A DNA stretch of 64,000 bases from positions 4,278,001-4,342,000 of the forward strand of contig NZ_QYUQ01000002.1 in assembly GCF_003590835.1 (NCBI RefSeq). Reading direction: 5' to 3'. This document shows, in pieces, positions 36,105 to 46,855 of this stretch. The stretch is from Noviherbaspirillum sedimenti. GTDB lineage: Bacteria; Pseudomonadota; Gammaproteobacteria; Burkholderiales; Burkholderiaceae_D. The notes below the pieces were generated by a model. That model worked only from the letters and a program-made list of their open reading frames with translations. It was not told the DNA's origin and did no database searches. The stretch's first letter is position 1; each line of letters opens with the position of its first letter. Both the position numbers and the translations under genes were made by a program.

Positions 36105-37630
36105 CACCCCAAAAACAGTTTATACGCCGGATTTTCGCTTTCGTCCCAGTAGCGATAGCCGAGGCCGGCAAGAAATTGGCGGAACGCCTTCATTTCTTTT
36201 TTCGGCACCTGCAGACCGACCAGGATGCGGCCGACGTCGCCGCCCTGATTGCGATAATGGAACAGGCTGATATTCCAGTTCGGCGCCATCGATGCCAAAA
36301 AGCGCATCAGCGCACCGGGGCGCTCGGGGAATTCGAAGCGGTACAACAATTCATCCTGCGCCAGCGCGCTTTTGCCGCCCACCAGGTGGCGGATATGCAG
36401 CTTGGCCAGTTCATCCTGGGTGAGATCGAGCGCCTTGAAGCCGTGTTTTTCGAAATTCTTGACCAGTTTGGCCGATTCGTCGCGCGCGCCGGTCTGCACG
36501 CCGACGAACACATGTGCCTGCTTTTCATCGCTGATGCGATAGATGAACTCGGTGACATTGCGCGGCCCGACCTGTTCGCAAAAGCGCCTGAAGCTGCCGC
36601 GTTCTTCGGGAATCGTTATGGCCAGCACGGCTTCGTGCGCTTCGCCGACTTCGGCACGCTCGGCCACGAAGCCCAGGCGGTCGAAGTTCATGTTGGCGCC
36701 GCAGGCAATCGTCACCAGGGTTTGGTTTTTCAGCGGCTTCTTGCCGGCTTTGGCGCGTTCGACGTATTTCTTGGCGCCGGCAACCGCCAGCGCGCCGGCG
36801 GGTTCCAGGATGCTGCGGGTGTCCTGGAACACATCCTTGATGGCCGCGCAGACTTCGTCGGTATCGACCAGGATGATTTCGTCGACGTATTTTTTGGTCA
36901 GGCGGAAAGTTTCTTCGCCGACCAGCTTGACCGCGGTGCCATCGGAAAACAGGCCGACGTCGGGCAGGGTGACGCGGCGGCCCGCCTTGAGGCTTTTCGC
37001 CATGGCGTCCGAATCCATGGTTTGCACGCCGATGATCTTGATGTCGGGGCGCACTGCCTTGACGTAGGCCGCCACGCCGGAAATCAGGCCGCCGCCGCCA
37101 ATGGCCACGAAGATCGCATGGATCGGCGCCGAATGCTGGCGCAGGATTTCCATGGCGATGGTGCCCTGGCCGGCGATGACGTCGGGATCGTCAAAGGGGT
37201 GAACGAAGGTCAGCTTGAGTTTCTTTTCCAGTTCCGACGCATGCTGGGCGGCATCGGAATACGAGTCGCCGAACAGCACGACTTCGCCGCCGCGCGCCTT
37301 GACGGCGTTGATCTTCAGTTGCGGGGTGGTGGTTGGCATCACGATCAGGGCGCGGCAGCCCAGGCGCTTGGCGGACAATGCCACACCTTGCGCGTGGTTT
37401 CCTGCGGAGGCGCAAATGACGCCGCGCTTGAGTTGCGCCGGGGTCAGGTTCGCCATTTTGTTGTAGGCGCCGCGCAGCTTGAAGCTGAACACACTTTGCA
37501 TGTCTTCACGCTTGTAGTAAATCTGGTTGTCCAGGCGCGCCGACAGCGAATGGCCCAGTTCCAGTGGCGATTCGATGGCGACGTCATAGACGCGGGAAGT
37601 GAGGATTTTCTGTAGATAATCGGTGCTCAT
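36104..37630 (-). CDS. ilvA: Threonine ammonia-lyase, biosynthetic
   Basis: IlvA converts threonine to 2-oxobutanoate for isoleucine synthesis. The 508-aa length is that of the allosteric biosynthetic form. The PLP lysine is in [14 protein letters not shown] (residues 47-60). The Gly-rich phosphate loop [13 protein letters not shown] (about 180-192) is intact. Two ACT-like regulatory domains occupy the C-terminal 170 residues. It is translationally coupled to queF, a surprising functional pairing. Confidence 0.96.
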   Translation of the reverse strand: MSTDYLQKILTSRVYDVAIESPLELGHSLSARLDNQIYYKREDMQSVFSFKLRGAYNKMANLTPAQLKRGVICASAGNHAQGVALSAKRLGCRALIVMPTTTPQLKINAVKARGGEVVLFGDSYSDAAQHASELEKKLKLTFVHPFDDPDVIAGQGTIAMEILRQHSAPIHAIFVAIGGGGLISGVAAYVKAVRPDIKIIGVQTMDSDAMAKSLKAGRRVTLPDVGLFSDGTAVKLVGEETFRLTKKYVDEIILVDTDEVCAAIKDVFQDTRSILEPAGALAVAGAKKYVERAKAGKKPLKNQTLVTIACGANMNFDRLGFVAERAEVGEAHEAVLAITIPEERGSFRRFCEQVGPRNVTEFIYRISDEKQAHVFVGVQTGARDESAKLVKNFEKHGFKALDLTQDELAKLHIRHLVGGKSALAQDELLYRFEFPERPGALMRFLASMAPNWNISLFHYRNQGGDVGRILVGLQVPKKEMKAFRQFLAGLGYRYWDESENPAYKLFLG

Positions 37631-37757
37631 GGTTTCCAGAGGATGGGCGCCGGCGGAAAGCGGGGCGCGCAAATTAAGCTCTCATTATAATGGAGCCCCC
37701 CTGAACCGGCGGAAACTGGCCGAAAGCGCCGGGTTTTTCGCTTTTTTCGATTGTTTG

Positions 37758-38249
37758 ATGCTTATTTCCGCCATCTATTGGTTGCTGGGTATGCTGGCGC
37801 TGCCGAACATCGGCCTCGCCGCGGTCTTCCTGGTCAGTTTTCTCGCGGCTACGCTGCTGCCGCTGGGGTCGGAGCCGACCTTGTTTGCCGTGGTCAAGGC
37901 CAATGAGGCCTTGTTCTGGCCGGCAATAGCGGTGGCGACCCTGGGGAATACCCTGGGTGGCATCGTCGATTACGGCATCGGCTACGGCGCGCGCCAGGCC
38001 TTTGCGCGGGAGCGCGCGACGCGCTGGTTCGGCTGGCTGGAGCGCTTTGGCGCCAAAACCCTGTTGCTGGCCTGGGTGCCGGGAATTGGCGATGCCCTGT
38101 GTACCGTGGCGGGCTGGCTGAAACTGCCGTTCTGGTCATGCGCACTGTACATGGCGATCGGCAAGTTCCTGCGCTATGTGGCCATCACGACGATCCTTTT
38201 GTATGTGCCCGACGGCTGGTGGCATCGCCTGGCGCACTTGCTGGGCTAG
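37758..38249 (+). CDS. YqaA/DedA-like membrane protein
   Basis: The 163-aa protein begins MLISAIYWLLGMLALPNIGL and has four or more hydrophobic segments. The SNARE-associated signature is visible as NTLGGIVDYGIGYGARQA (about residues 63-80) and WVPGIGDALCTVAGW (about 106-120). YqaA-type proteins sit in the inner membrane, with a suggested role in lipid transport or energetics. A TATAAT sequence at 37686-37691 is a plausible -10 element. Upstream in-frame codons lack a convincing start. Confidence 0.85.
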   Translation: MLISAIYWLLGMLALPNIGLAAVFLVSFLAATLLPLGSEPTLFAVVKANEALFWPAIAVATLGNTLGGIVDYGIGYGARQAFARERATRWFGWLERFGAKTLLLAWVPGIGDALCTVAGWLKLPFWSCALYMAIGKFLRYVAITTILLYVPDGWWHRLAHLLG

Positions 38250-38424
38250 CGGCGTGTTTTTCTTGCCGGGTCCTGCCGGGCCGTCACGGGAACGCATAAG
38301 CCGTACGGAAGCCGGGGCGATTCCTGCCTGCTGCGCCGCGATACGGTAAAATGCTTCTTTAGGCATTGCGGGAAAGAGTCGAGCGCAGCACGGCCCCGTC
38401 CCCCACACATTTTATCTGGAACAG

Positions 38425-41400
38425 ATGAACGCCCCCGCACAAATCCAGGCCCTTCTGGCCGACGCCCCGATCGGCGCCGCTCCCACGCGCTTGCGCGAAA
38501 TTCCCTACAACTACACGTCGTTTTCCGACCGCGAAATCGTCATGCGCCTGCTGGGCGAGGATGCCTGGCGGCTGCTCGACGAGTTGCGCAGCGAGCGCCA
38601 GACAGGCCGTTCGGCGCGCATGCTGTATGAAGTGCTCGGTGATATCTGGGTGGTGCGGCGCAATCCGTACCTGCAGGATGACATGCTGGACAACCCCAAG
38701 CGGCGCCAGTCATTGATCGATGCCCTGAACCACCGTCTGGGCGAAGTCGACAAGCGCCGCCTCGATACGGCCGCCGCCGACGATCCGGCTGCGGCGCGCC
38801 GCAGTGCCCATGTCGGCACCCTGCTGGAAGCGGCGCGGCGCGCGGTGGCGGACTTTGCCGAGGAATTTCGCCAGACTTACGACTTGCGCAAGCGCGCCAA
38901 CCGCGTGCTGGGGCGCTATACCGCCAAGGACAATATCAAGTTCGATGGCCTGTCGCGCGTCTCCCACGTTACCGACGCCACCGACTGGCGCGTCGAATAT
39001 CCCTTCGTGGTGCTGACCCCGGACACCGAGGATGAGATGGCCGGCCTGGTCAAGGCCTGTATCGAGCTTGGTCTCACCATCATCCCGCGTGGCGGCGGTA
39101 CCGGCTATACCGGCGGCGCCATTCCGCTGACGCCGATGTCAGCCGTCATCAATACTGAAAAGCTGGAGCAGTTGGGCGAAGTCGAGATGACCCGCCTGCC
39201 GGGTGTGGACCGCGATTACGCGACCATTTATTCCGGCGCCGGCGTGGTCACCAAGCGCGTTTCCGACGCCGGCGAGAAAGCCGGCTTCGTGTTCGCGGTT
39301 GATCCGACCTCGGCCGAGGCATCCTGCATCGGTGGCAATATCGCCATGAATGCCGGCGGCAAGAAAGCCGTGTTGTGGGGCACCGCGCTGGACAATCTGG
39401 CCAGCTGGAGGATGGTCGACCCCAACGGCGACTGGCTGGAAGTCACGCGCCTGGACCATAACCTGGGCAAGATCCATGACGCCCCGGTGGCCCGCTTCAA
39501 GCTGGAATGGACCCATCCGGCCGAACGCGGCCGCAAGAACGCGCCGTTCAAGACCGAGATCCTGGAAATCGAAGGCCGCCGCTTCCGCAAGGAAGGCCTG
39601 GGCAAGGACGTCACCGACAAGTTCCTGGCCGGCCTGCCGGGCATCCAGAAGGAAGGCACCGATGGCCTGATCACCTCGGCGCGCTGGATCCTGCACAAGA
39701 TGCCGAAATTCACGCGCACCGTCTGCCTGGAATTCTTCGGCCAGGCGCGCGACGCGATTCCGTCGATCGTCGAGATCAAGGATTACCTCGACGCCGAAAC
39801 CCGCAAGGGCGGCGCCATCCTGGCCGGTCTGGAGCACCTCGACGAGCGCTACCTGCGCGCGGTCGGCTACGCCACCAAGTCCAAGCGCGGCGTGTTGCCG
39901 AAGATGGCGCTGTTCGGCGACATCGTCGGCGACGATGAGGACGCCGTGGCGCGCGCCGCCTCGGAAGTCATCCGCATGGCCAACACCCGCGTGGGCGAAG
40001 GCTTCGTTGCCGTCTCGCCGGAAGCGCGCAAGAAATTCTGGCTGGACCGCGCCCGCACCGCGGCCATTTCGCGCCACACCAACGCCTTCAAGATCAATGA
40101 AGACGTGGTGATTCCGCTGAACCGCATGGGTGAATACACCGACGGCATCGAGCGCATCAATATCGAACTGTCGATCCAGAACAAGCTGGCCTTGCTGGAT
40201 GCCCTGCGCGAATTCTTTGCCAAAGGCGATCTGCCGGTGGGCAAGAGCGAAGATGCCGAAGGCGAGGATATTTCCGACGCCGAACTGCTGGGCGACCGCG
40301 CCCAGCAAGCCCTGCAGCTGATCGACGCGACAAAGGCGCGCTGGTCGTACCTGCTGGAACATATGGACCAGCCGCTGGCCGCCACGCGCAACGACCTCAT
40401 CGGACTGGGCCTGGAAAAGCTGGCGCTGGAATTCGACGAACGCGTGGACAGGCAGCCACAGGTCACGGTATTCCACGTGCTGCAGGACCGTACGGTGCGC
40501 GTGTCGTGGAAGAAGGAAGTGCGCGCCGCCCTGCGTCAGATCTTCAATGGCGCCGCCTACCGCCTGATCCTCGAGGAAGCCAGCGCGATCCACAAGAAAG
40601 TATTGCGCAGCCGCGTGTTCGTGGCGCTGCACATGCATGCCGGCGACGGCAACGTGCATACCAATATCCCGGTCAATTCCGACGATTACGAAATGCTGCA
40701 GGTCGCGCACCGCGCGGTCGAGCGCATCATGGTGCTGGCAAGGTCGCTCGATGGCGTGATCTCGGGCGAACACGGTATCGGCATCACCAAGCTGGAATTC
40801 CTGACCGACGCCGAAATGCAGGACTTCCGCGCCTACAAACAGCGCATCGATCCGGAAGGGCGCTTCAACAAGGGCAAACTGCTGAACCTGCCGGAGTTGC
40901 ATGCCGACCTGCGCAATGCCTACACGCCGTCATTCGGCCTGATGGGCCATGAATCGCTGATCATGCAGCAAAGCGATATTGGCGCCATCGCCAACAGCGT
41001 CAAAGACTGCCTGCGCTGCGGCAAGTGCAAGCCAGTGTGCGCCACCCATGTGCCGCGCGCAAACCTGCTGTACTCGCCGCGCAACAAGATCCTGGCAACT
41101 TCGCTGCTGGTCGAAGCCTTCCTGTATGAAGAACAGACCCGCCGCGGCGTCTCGATCAAGCACTGGGAAGAGTTCGAGGACGTGGCCGACCACTGCACGG
41201 TCTGCCACAAGTGCGTCACGCCCTGCCCGGTGGATATCGACTTCGGCAATGTCTCGATGAACATGCGCAATCTGCTGCGCAAGATGGATAAAAAATCCTT
41301 CAACCCCGGTTCCGCGGCGACCATGTTTTTCCTGAACGCGACCGATCCGGCCACCATCAATGCCACCCGGCAGACGATGATCGGCTGGGGCTACAAGGCG

Positions 41401-42420
41401 CAGCGTTTCGGCCATGAGGTGCTGAAGAAATTCGCCAAGAAGCAGACCACGCTGCCGCCGGCCACGCATGGCAAGCCGCCGATCAAGGAACAGGTCATCC
41501 ACTTCATCAACAAGAAGATGCCGGGCAACCTGCCGAAGAAGACGGCGCGCGCCTTGCTCGACATCGAAGATAACGAGGTCGTGCCGGTCATCCGCGATCC
41601 AAAGGCCACCACGGCCGATACGGAAGCGGTGTTCTACTTCCCGGGCTGCGGCTCGGAGCGCCTGTTCTCGCAGGTGGGTCTGGCCACCCAAGCCATGCTG
41701 TGGCATGTCGGCGTGCAAACCGTGCTGCCGCCAGGCTACCTGTGCTGCGGCTACCCGCAGCGCGGCGCCGGCCAGTACGACAAGTCCGAGAAGATGATCA
41801 CGGATAACCGCGTGCTGTTCCACCGTGTCGCCAATACCTTGAACTACCTCGATATCAAGACGGTGGTGGTGTCTTGCGGCACCTGCTTCGACCAGTTGCA
41901 AAACTATGAATTCGACAAGATATTCCCGGGCTGCCGCATTCTCGATATCCACGAATATCTGCTGGAAAAAGGTTTGAAGCTGGAAGGCGTCAATGGTACG
42001 CGCTACATGTACCATGACCCCTGCCACTCGCCCATGAAACAGCAGGATCCGCTGAAGACGGTGAATGCCCTGATCACCACCGTCGACAATGTCAAGATCG
42101 AGAAGAACGACCGCTGCTGCGGCGAGTCCGGTACGCTGGCTGTGACGCGCCCGGACATCTCGACCCAAGTGCGCTTCCGCAAGGAAGAGGAAATGATCAA
42201 GGGTGCCGACAAGCTGCGCGCCGACGGCTTCACCGGTGACGTCAAGATCCTCACCTCCTGCCCGTCCTGCCTGCAGGGCTTGCACCGCTACGACGACGAT
42301 TCCGGCACCGATGCCGATTACATCGTGGTCGAAATGGCGCGCCACCTGCTGGGCGAGAACTGGTTGCCGGAATATGTCGAGCGCGCCAACAATGGCGGCA
42401 TCGAGCGCATCCTGGTGTGA
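38425..42420 (+). CDS. FAD-linked oxidase fused to a 4Fe-4S/CCG-domain reductase (DUF3683 type)
   Basis: The 1331-aa protein joins three parts. The first ~190 residues are an N-terminal DUF3683-like region. A FAD-linked oxidase domain follows, with [17 protein letters not shown] (about residues 217-233) and [15 protein letters not shown] (about 735-749). The C-terminal part has two ferredoxin clusters ([22 protein letters not shown], about 860-940) and CCG domains ([32 protein letters not shown]). The architecture is that of a D-2-hydroxyacid dehydrogenase, similar to GlcD plus GlcF in one chain. The physiological substrate is not visible. Confidence 0.93.
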   Translation: MNAPAQIQALLADAPIGAAPTRLREIPYNYTSFSDREIVMRLLGEDAWRLLDELRSERQTGRSARMLYEVLGDIWVVRRNPYLQDDMLDNPKRRQSLIDALNHRLGEVDKRRLDTAAADDPAAARRSAHVGTLLEAARRAVADFAEEFRQTYDLRKRANRVLGRYTAKDNIKFDGLSRVSHVTDATDWRVEYPFVVLTPDTEDEMAGLVKACIELGLTIIPRGGGTGYTGGAIPLTPMSAVINTEKLEQLGEVEMTRLPGVDRDYATIYSGAGVVTKRVSDAGEKAGFVFAVDPTSAEASCIGGNIAMNAGGKKAVLWGTALDNLASWRMVDPNGDWLEVTRLDHNLGKIHDAPVARFKLEWTHPAERGRKNAPFKTEILEIEGRRFRKEGLGKDVTDKFLAGLPGIQKEGTDGLITSARWILHKMPKFTRTVCLEFFGQARDAIPSIVEIKDYLDAETRKGGAILAGLEHLDERYLRAVGYATKSKRGVLPKMALFGDIVGDDEDAVARAASEVIRMANTRVGEGFVAVSPEARKKFWLDRARTAAISRHTNAFKINEDVVIPLNRMGEYTDGIERINIELSIQNKLALLDALREFFAKGDLPVGKSEDAEGEDISDAELLGDRAQQALQLIDATKARWSYLLEHMDQPLAATRNDLIGLGLEKLALEFDERVDRQPQVTVFHVLQDRTVRVSWKKEVRAALRQIFNGAAYRLILEEASAIHKKVLRSRVFVALHMHAGDGNVHTNIPVNSDDYEMLQVAHRAVERIMVLARSLDGVISGEHGIGITKLEFLTDAEMQDFRAYKQRIDPEGRFNKGKLLNLPELHADLRNAYTPSFGLMGHESLIMQQSDIGAIANSVKDCLRCGKCKPVCATHVPRANLLYSPRNKILATSLLVEAFLYEEQTRRGVSIKHWEEFEDVADHCTVCHKCVTPCPVDIDFGNVSMNMRNLLRKMDKKSFNPGSAATMFFLNATDPATINATRQTMIGWGYKAQRFGHEVLKKFAKKQTTLPPATHGKPPIKEQVIHFINKKMPGNLPKKTARALLDIEDNEVVPVIRDPKATTADTEAVFYFPGCGSERLFSQVGLATQAMLWHVGVQTVLPPGYLCCGYPQRGAGQYDKSEKMITDNRVLFHRVANTLNYLDIKTVVVSCGTCFDQLQNYEFDKIFPGCRILDIHEYLLEKGLKLEGVNGTRYMYHDPCHSPMKQQDPLKTVNALITTVDNVKIEKNDRCCGESGTLAVTRPDISTQVRFRKEEEMIKGADKLRADGFTGDVKILTSCPSCLQGLHRYDDDSGTDADYIVVEMARHLLGENWLPEYVERANNGGIERILV

Positions 42421-42839
42421 TGATGGCGGCGAGCGAACCGGGCAGCAGCACGCCGACCGCGCTGACGGTGCATACGCAGTCGCGCCTGCTGGAAATCGCC
42501 TTCGACGACGGCAGTGGTTTTTCGCTGCCATTCGAATTGCTGCGGGTGTATTCGCCTTCGGCCGAGGTGCGCGGCCACGGCGCAGGCCAGGAGGTGCTGC
42601 AGACCGGCATGCGCAACATCCTGGTCACGGCGCTGGAGCCGGTCGGCAATTACGCCGTGCAGCCGCATTTTTCCGACGGTCATAATACCGGGATCTATAC
42701 CTGGGATTACCTGCACTGGCTGGGCGCCAACCAGGTGCAATTGTGGCAAGACTACCTCGGGCGCCTGGAGGCGGCCGGCCATGGTCAGGAGGCAGGACGG
42801 GACTTGCCCATGCCCCGAAAAAGCGGGCATGCGCATTAA
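42420..42839 (+). CDS. DUF971 domain protein
   Basis: The 139-aa product contains a DUF971 domain at about residues 16-105: [29 protein letters not shown] and [17 protein letters not shown] are typical. The first ATG overlaps the TGA of the oxidase gene; a second ATG at 42423 is equally possible. DUF971 domains occur in iron-sulfur assembly factors and in gamma-butyrobetaine hydroxylase. Its short stand-alone form commonly precedes ubiE in this class. Function is not established. Confidence 0.9.
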   Translation: MMAASEPGSSTPTALTVHTQSRLLEIAFDDGSGFSLPFELLRVYSPSAEVRGHGAGQEVLQTGMRNILVTALEPVGNYAVQPHFSDGHNTGIYTWDYLHWLGANQVQLWQDYLGRLEAAGHGQEAGRDLPMPRKSGHAH

Positions 42840-42856
42840 GTAGCGTCAAATCCATG

Positions 42857-42884
42857 TGCCCTGGCAAGTATTGCCGGGCATTTT
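42857..42884 (+). terminator. Intrinsic terminator upstream of ubiE
   Basis: TGCCC-t-GGCAA pairs with TTGCC-GGGCA around the loop GTA, with one bulged base, followed by TTTT. It follows the DUF971 stop by 17 bases. A TATAAT at 42890-42895 just downstream could be the -10 element of the ubiE promoter. Confidence 0.8.
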
Positions 42885-42919
42885 CACTTTATAATGCCAA
42901 TTCACCAATAGTTCCTGCC

Positions 42920-43654
42920 ATGACTAATAGCACCCATTTCGGTTACCAGACCGTCGCCGAGGAAGACAAGGTCAAGAAAGTCGCGGAAGTCTTCCATTCC
43001 GTGGCCGCCAAGTATGATGTCATGAACGACTTGATGTCGGGCGGCCTGCATCGCCTGTGGAAGACGTTCACCATCGCCCAGGCCGGCGTGCGGCCCGGCT
43101 TCAAGGTGCTGGATATCGCCGGCGGCACCGGCGACCTGGCCAAGGCCTTCGCCAAACAGGCGGGGCCTTCCGGCGAAGTCTGGCTGACCGACATCAATGA
43201 ATCGATGCTGGGAGTCGGGCGCGATCGCTTGCTGAACAAGGGCATGGCGATCCCGACGGCCCTGTGCGACGCGGAAAAACTGCCGTTTCCCGATAATTAT
43301 TTCGACCGCGTCAGTGTGGCTTTCGGCTTGCGCAACATGACCCACAAGGATGTGGCGCTGGCGGAAATGCGCCGTGTGCTCAAGCCGGGTGGCAAGCTGC
43401 TGGTACTGGAGTTTTCCAAGGTTTGGCAACCGCTGCAAAAGCCGTATGACGTGTATTCGTTCTCGGTGTTGCCGTGGCTGGGCAAGCGGATCGCCAACGA
43501 TTCCGAAAGCTATCGTTATCTGGCCGAATCGATCCGTATGCATCCGGACCAGGAGACCCTGAAAACCATGATGCAGGATGCCGGCCTGGATAATGTCAAT
43601 TATTTCAACCTGACTGCCGGCGTGGCGGCCTTGCATACCGGGGTCAAGCTGTAG
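42920..43654 (+). CDS. ubiE: Ubiquinone/menaquinone C-methyltransferase UbiE
   Basis: The 244-aa SAM-dependent enzyme methylates a demethylated quinone ring. It begins [17 protein letters not shown], with [17 protein letters not shown] (about residues 32-48), the SAM motif [15 protein letters not shown] (about 63-77) and [10 protein letters not shown] (about 135-144). It heads a cluster with ubiJ and ubiB, so this segment supplies later steps and accessory factors of ubiquinone synthesis. Confidence 0.97.
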   Translation: MTNSTHFGYQTVAEEDKVKKVAEVFHSVAAKYDVMNDLMSGGLHRLWKTFTIAQAGVRPGFKVLDIAGGTGDLAKAFAKQAGPSGEVWLTDINESMLGVGRDRLLNKGMAIPTALCDAEKLPFPDNYFDRVSVAFGLRNMTHKDVALAEMRRVLKPGGKLLVLEFSKVWQPLQKPYDVYSFSVLPWLGKRIANDSESYRYLAESIRMHPDQETLKTMMQDAGLDNVNYFNLTAGVAALHTGVKL

Positions 43655-43682
43655 CCTGTTGATTCGCCTGGGGGAGAAGTGC

Positions 43683-44435
43683 ATGAAGAAACGTCTGAAT
43701 GCCTTGCTGTTTGCCGCCGCCATCCTGGGCGTTTCTTCCCTGCGGGCCCAATCTGCCGAGCCGGAAGCCCAGACCCAAGCAGGGCTGGCGCCGCAGCCTG
43801 ACGGCCTCTGGCAAGGATTGCTGGAACGCCCTGCGGTGCTGATCATGGCACTGCTGGCGTTGGTCATTTTGCTCGGCGTGGCGGTCGTATTATGGCGAAG
43901 GGCTGCCAGCAAGGGTGAGCCCGCCGGTTTCGACAACACTTATGACGACGGTTTTGAAACGATCCAGCCGGCCCGGCTGCCGCGCAAGGATCCCAACCTG
44001 CGTCCGCTTTCCCTCGATACCGTGACCGGCGCCAGGACCGATACGGTGGTTGCGCCCTGGAGCGTGCCGGCCGATTTCGACGTACCCCGCTTCCTGCGCA
44101 AGTCCAAGGCCGCCTTCATCCGCCTGCAGACCGCCTGGGACCAGGCCGACCTGAACGATATCCGGCGCTTCACCACCAAGGAATTGTTTGGCGAATTCTG
44201 CCGCCAGTTGAACGAGCGCGGCGATGCGCCAAATGTGACGGAAGTCGTGACGCTGGGGGCGGAATTGCATAGCGTGGAAACAGTGGGGGAGTATTCCATT
44301 GCGAAAGTAAAATTTTCCGGCATGATCCGCGAGGATGGGGCGGCGCAGGTGGCCCCATTTAACGAAGTCTGGAAGCTTTCCAAGCCGCTCGACGGCCACC
44401 GCAGCTGGATCGTGGCCGGGATCGAACAGTCTTAG
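43683..44435 (+). CDS. Tim44-like domain membrane protein
   Basis: The 250-aa product has a signal sequence at residues 1-26 (LNALLFAAAILGVSSLRAQ), a transmembrane helix near residues 43-66 (RPAVLIMALLALVILLG) and a C-terminal Tim44-like domain beginning around FDVPRFLRKSKAAFIRLQTA (about 138-157). GGGGGAGAAGTGC before the ATG at 43683 gives a good ribosome site. Its place between ubiE and ubiJ is conserved in relatives, but its function is not known. Confidence 0.87.
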   Translation: MKKRLNALLFAAAILGVSSLRAQSAEPEAQTQAGLAPQPDGLWQGLLERPAVLIMALLALVILLGVAVVLWRRAASKGEPAGFDNTYDDGFETIQPARLPRKDPNLRPLSLDTVTGARTDTVVAPWSVPADFDVPRFLRKSKAAFIRLQTAWDQADLNDIRRFTTKELFGEFCRQLNERGDAPNVTEVVTLGAELHSVETVGEYSIAKVKFSGMIREDGAAQVAPFNEVWKLSKPLDGHRSWIVAGIEQS

Positions 44436-44501
44436 CCGGGCCTGGCGCCCGGCATTTAGAGCGGCAATTGCCCGGCATTACCGGGCAAGCTGTTACACTG
44501 C

Positions 44502-44538
44502 AAGCCGTCCGCCGATCGCCGCGGACGGCTTTGATTTT
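44502..44538 (+). terminator. Intrinsic terminator-like hairpin before ubiJ
   Basis: AAGCCGTCCGC (44502-44512) and GCGGACGGCTT (44521-44531) form an 11-bp stem with an 8-base loop, followed by TGATTTTTT. The ubiJ ATG starts only four to five bases further on, without a recognisable ribosome site, so the structure may attenuate ubiJ rather than simply end the upstream transcript. Confidence 0.8.
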
Positions 44539-44542
44539 TTGA

Positions 44543-45121
44543 ATGATGACTTCCTTATTTTTACTCCCCCCTGCACCCTTGAACCATTTGCTGGCGCAGG
44601 AAGCCTGGGCGCGCGCCAAGCTGGCCGCGCATGCCGGCAAGATCGCCCGGCTGGACGCCGGTGTGCTCGCCGTGAACTGGCAAGTGACGGCCGAAGGCTT
44701 GCTGAAAACGGCGGAGTCCGGCGCAGCGCCGCACGTCGTGATCCGGGTGAGACTGGCAGACTTGCCGCTGATCATGCAAAATCGCGAGCGCGCGGTATCC
44801 TATGTCAGGATTGAAGGGGATGCCGATTTCGCCAATGCCATTTCGCAAGTGAGCCAGTCGCTGAAATGGGAAGCCGAAGAAGATCTGGGGCGCCTGATCG
44901 GCGATATCGCCGCGCGCCGGCTTGTCTCGTCGGCAAGGTCGGCGCTGGCAGGGGCGCGCACCCGCCGCTTGGCACTGGAAGAAAATATCGCTGAATATTT
45001 TCTTGAAGAAAATCCGATGCTCTTGCGCCCTGAGCCGGTTGCCGGTTTCGGCCGCGAGGTCGGCAAGCTGCGTGACGATATAGCACGTCTGGAAAAGCGC
45101 TTGCGCAAACTGGACCGATAA
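44543..45121 (+). CDS. ubiJ: Ubiquinone biosynthesis accessory factor UbiJ
   Basis: The 192-aa SCP2-domain protein has LNHLLAQEAWARAKLAAHAGK (within residues 13-33, the lipid-binding start) and a C-terminal coiled coil LRDDIARLEKRLRKLDR. UbiJ with UbiK organises the soluble ubiquinone synthesis complex and binds the isoprenoid tail. It is followed after 12 bases by ubiB. No ribosome site is obvious before its ATG. Confidence 0.92.
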   Translation: MMTSLFLLPPAPLNHLLAQEAWARAKLAAHAGKIARLDAGVLAVNWQVTAEGLLKTAESGAAPHVVIRVRLADLPLIMQNRERAVSYVRIEGDADFANAISQVSQSLKWEAEEDLGRLIGDIAARRLVSSARSALAGARTRRLALEENIAEYFLEENPMLLRPEPVAGFGREVGKLRDDIARLEKRLRKLDR

Positions 45122-45133
45122 GATGGGTTTTTC

Positions 45134-46705
45134 ATGTTGATGAAATTTTTACGGGTCTTGAAAATCGGCCGGATAGCCTTGCGCTATGGCTTGGACAATA
45201 TCGCCATGTCCGGCCTGCGCGTGCCGCGCACCGCAGCGTTGTTTTCCCTGCTGTTTTTCTGGCGTGATATTTCGGCGCCGCGCGGCGAACGCTTGCGCAA
45301 GGCGCTGGAAGAACTCGGGCCGATTTTCGTCAAGTTCGGCCAGGTATTGTCGACCCGGCGCGACTTGCTGCCGCTGGATATGGCCGAAGAGTTGGCGCTG
45401 TTGCAAGACCGGGTGCCGCCCTTCGATCCGGACCTGGCGATCGCGGAAATCACCCGCTCGCTGGGCGCTCATCCTGACCGGCTATTTGCCTCCTTCGACC
45501 GCGTGCCGGTGGCGTCAGCCTCGATCGCCCAGGTGCATTTCGCCACCCTGAAAGACGGCCGGGAAGTGGCAGTGAAAGTATTGCGTCCGAATATGCACAA
45601 GTCGATCTCGGAAGATATCGGCCTGATGTATATCGCCGCCGGTCTGGTCGAGCGCCTGTGGGCCGACGGCAAGCGCCTGAAGCCGCGCGAAGTGGTGGCG
45701 GAATTCGACAAGTATCTGCACGACGAACTGGACCTGATGCGCGAAGCCGCCAACGGCAGCCAGTTGCGTCGCAATTTTGGCGAATCGAAGCTCTTGCTGG
45801 TGCCGGAAATGCACTGGGATTACTGCTCCAGCAATGTGATCGTGATGGAGCGCATGAGCGGCATTCCGGTTTCGCAGACCGAGCGCCTGGCGGCGGCCGG
45901 CGTCGACCTGAAAAAATTGTCGCGCGATGGCGTTGAGATTTTTTTCACCCAGGTCTTCCGTGATGGCTTCTTCCATGCGGATATGCATCCTGGCAATATC
46001 CTGGTCTCGACCGATCCGGCCACCTTCGGCCGCTATATCGCCCTCGATTTCGGCATCGTTGGCACGCTGACCGATTTCGACAAGGATTACCTGTCGCAAA
46101 ATTTCCTGGCTTTCTTTCTCCGCGATTACAAACGGGTGGCACAGGCGCACATCGAATCCGGCTGGGCACCGCCGGAAACCCGGGTCGATGAGCTGGAGTC
46201 GGCGGTGCGCGCCTGCTGCGAGCCGATTTTCGACCGGCCCTTGAAAGATATTTCCTTTGGTCAGGTCTTGTTGCGCCTGTTCCAGACGTCGCGCCGCTTC
46301 AATATTGAAGTGCAGCCGCAACTGGTGCTGCTGCAAAAGACCCTGTTGAATATCGAAGGCCTGGGGCGGCAGCTTGATCCGGAGCTGGATTTGTGGAAAA
46401 CCGCCAAGCCCTACCTGGAGCGCTGGATGCAAAACCAGATCGGCTGGCGCGGCCTGGTCGAACGTCTCAAGACCGAAGCGCCGCATTACAGCAAGCTGCT
46501 GCCGCAATTGCCGCGCCTGGCCCATCAAGTGCTTTCGCAATCGGCCCAGGGCAGCGGGCGCGATCGCGAATTGCTGCAAGCCTTGCTGGACGAGCAAAAG
46601 CGGACCAACCTGCTGCTGAACATGGTGATTTATTTCGCCGGCGGCCTGGTCGCCGGCATCGCTTTGATGCAGCTTTACTGGCGCTGGGGTAGCCTGCTGC
46701 AGTAG
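45134..46705 (+). CDS. ubiB: Ubiquinone biosynthesis kinase-like protein UbiB
   Basis: The 523-aa member of the ABC1/ADCK family has [16 protein letters not shown] (KxGQ motif, about residues 72-87), the alanine-rich loop [12 protein letters not shown] (about 123-134), [11 protein letters not shown] (about 280-290) and ALDFGIVG (DFG). Two transmembrane helices close the protein ([19 protein letters not shown]). UbiB helps export or release of ubiquinone intermediates at the inner membrane. It completes the ubi cluster. Confidence 0.96.
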   Translation: MLMKFLRVLKIGRIALRYGLDNIAMSGLRVPRTAALFSLLFFWRDISAPRGERLRKALEELGPIFVKFGQVLSTRRDLLPLDMAEELALLQDRVPPFDPDLAIAEITRSLGAHPDRLFASFDRVPVASASIAQVHFATLKDGREVAVKVLRPNMHKSISEDIGLMYIAAGLVERLWADGKRLKPREVVAEFDKYLHDELDLMREAANGSQLRRNFGESKLLLVPEMHWDYCSSNVIVMERMSGIPVSQTERLAAAGVDLKKLSRDGVEIFFTQVFRDGFFHADMHPGNILVSTDPATFGRYIALDFGIVGTLTDFDKDYLSQNFLAFFLRDYKRVAQAHIESGWAPPETRVDELESAVRACCEPIFDRPLKDISFGQVLLRLFQTSRRFNIEVQPQLVLLQKTLLNIEGLGRQLDPELDLWKTAKPYLERWMQNQIGWRGLVERLKTEAPHYSKLLPQLPRLAHQVLSQSAQGSGRDRELLQALLDEQKRTNLLLNMVIYFAGGLVAGIALMQLYWRWGSLLQ

Positions 46706-46855
46706 CGTGTCCATGAGGAAATTATGCGTGGTGCGTGCGCAACGCCCACGATCAAGACGACGGCAGCAGGATAGTCATCGTCTTTATTTTGTAAGTATGC
46801 TATTTGGCAAGCAATTTTCTTTATAATCGCGGGATTTTTACCCAAAGCGACCGCC

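Noticed and set aside
39139..40902. Long minus-strand open frame of 587 codons
   Set aside because: It is a codon-pattern shadow opposite the FAD/Fe-S oxidase, which has all family motifs. The translated sequence is rich in His, Gln, Arg and Val, as antisense frames of GC-rich genes usually are.
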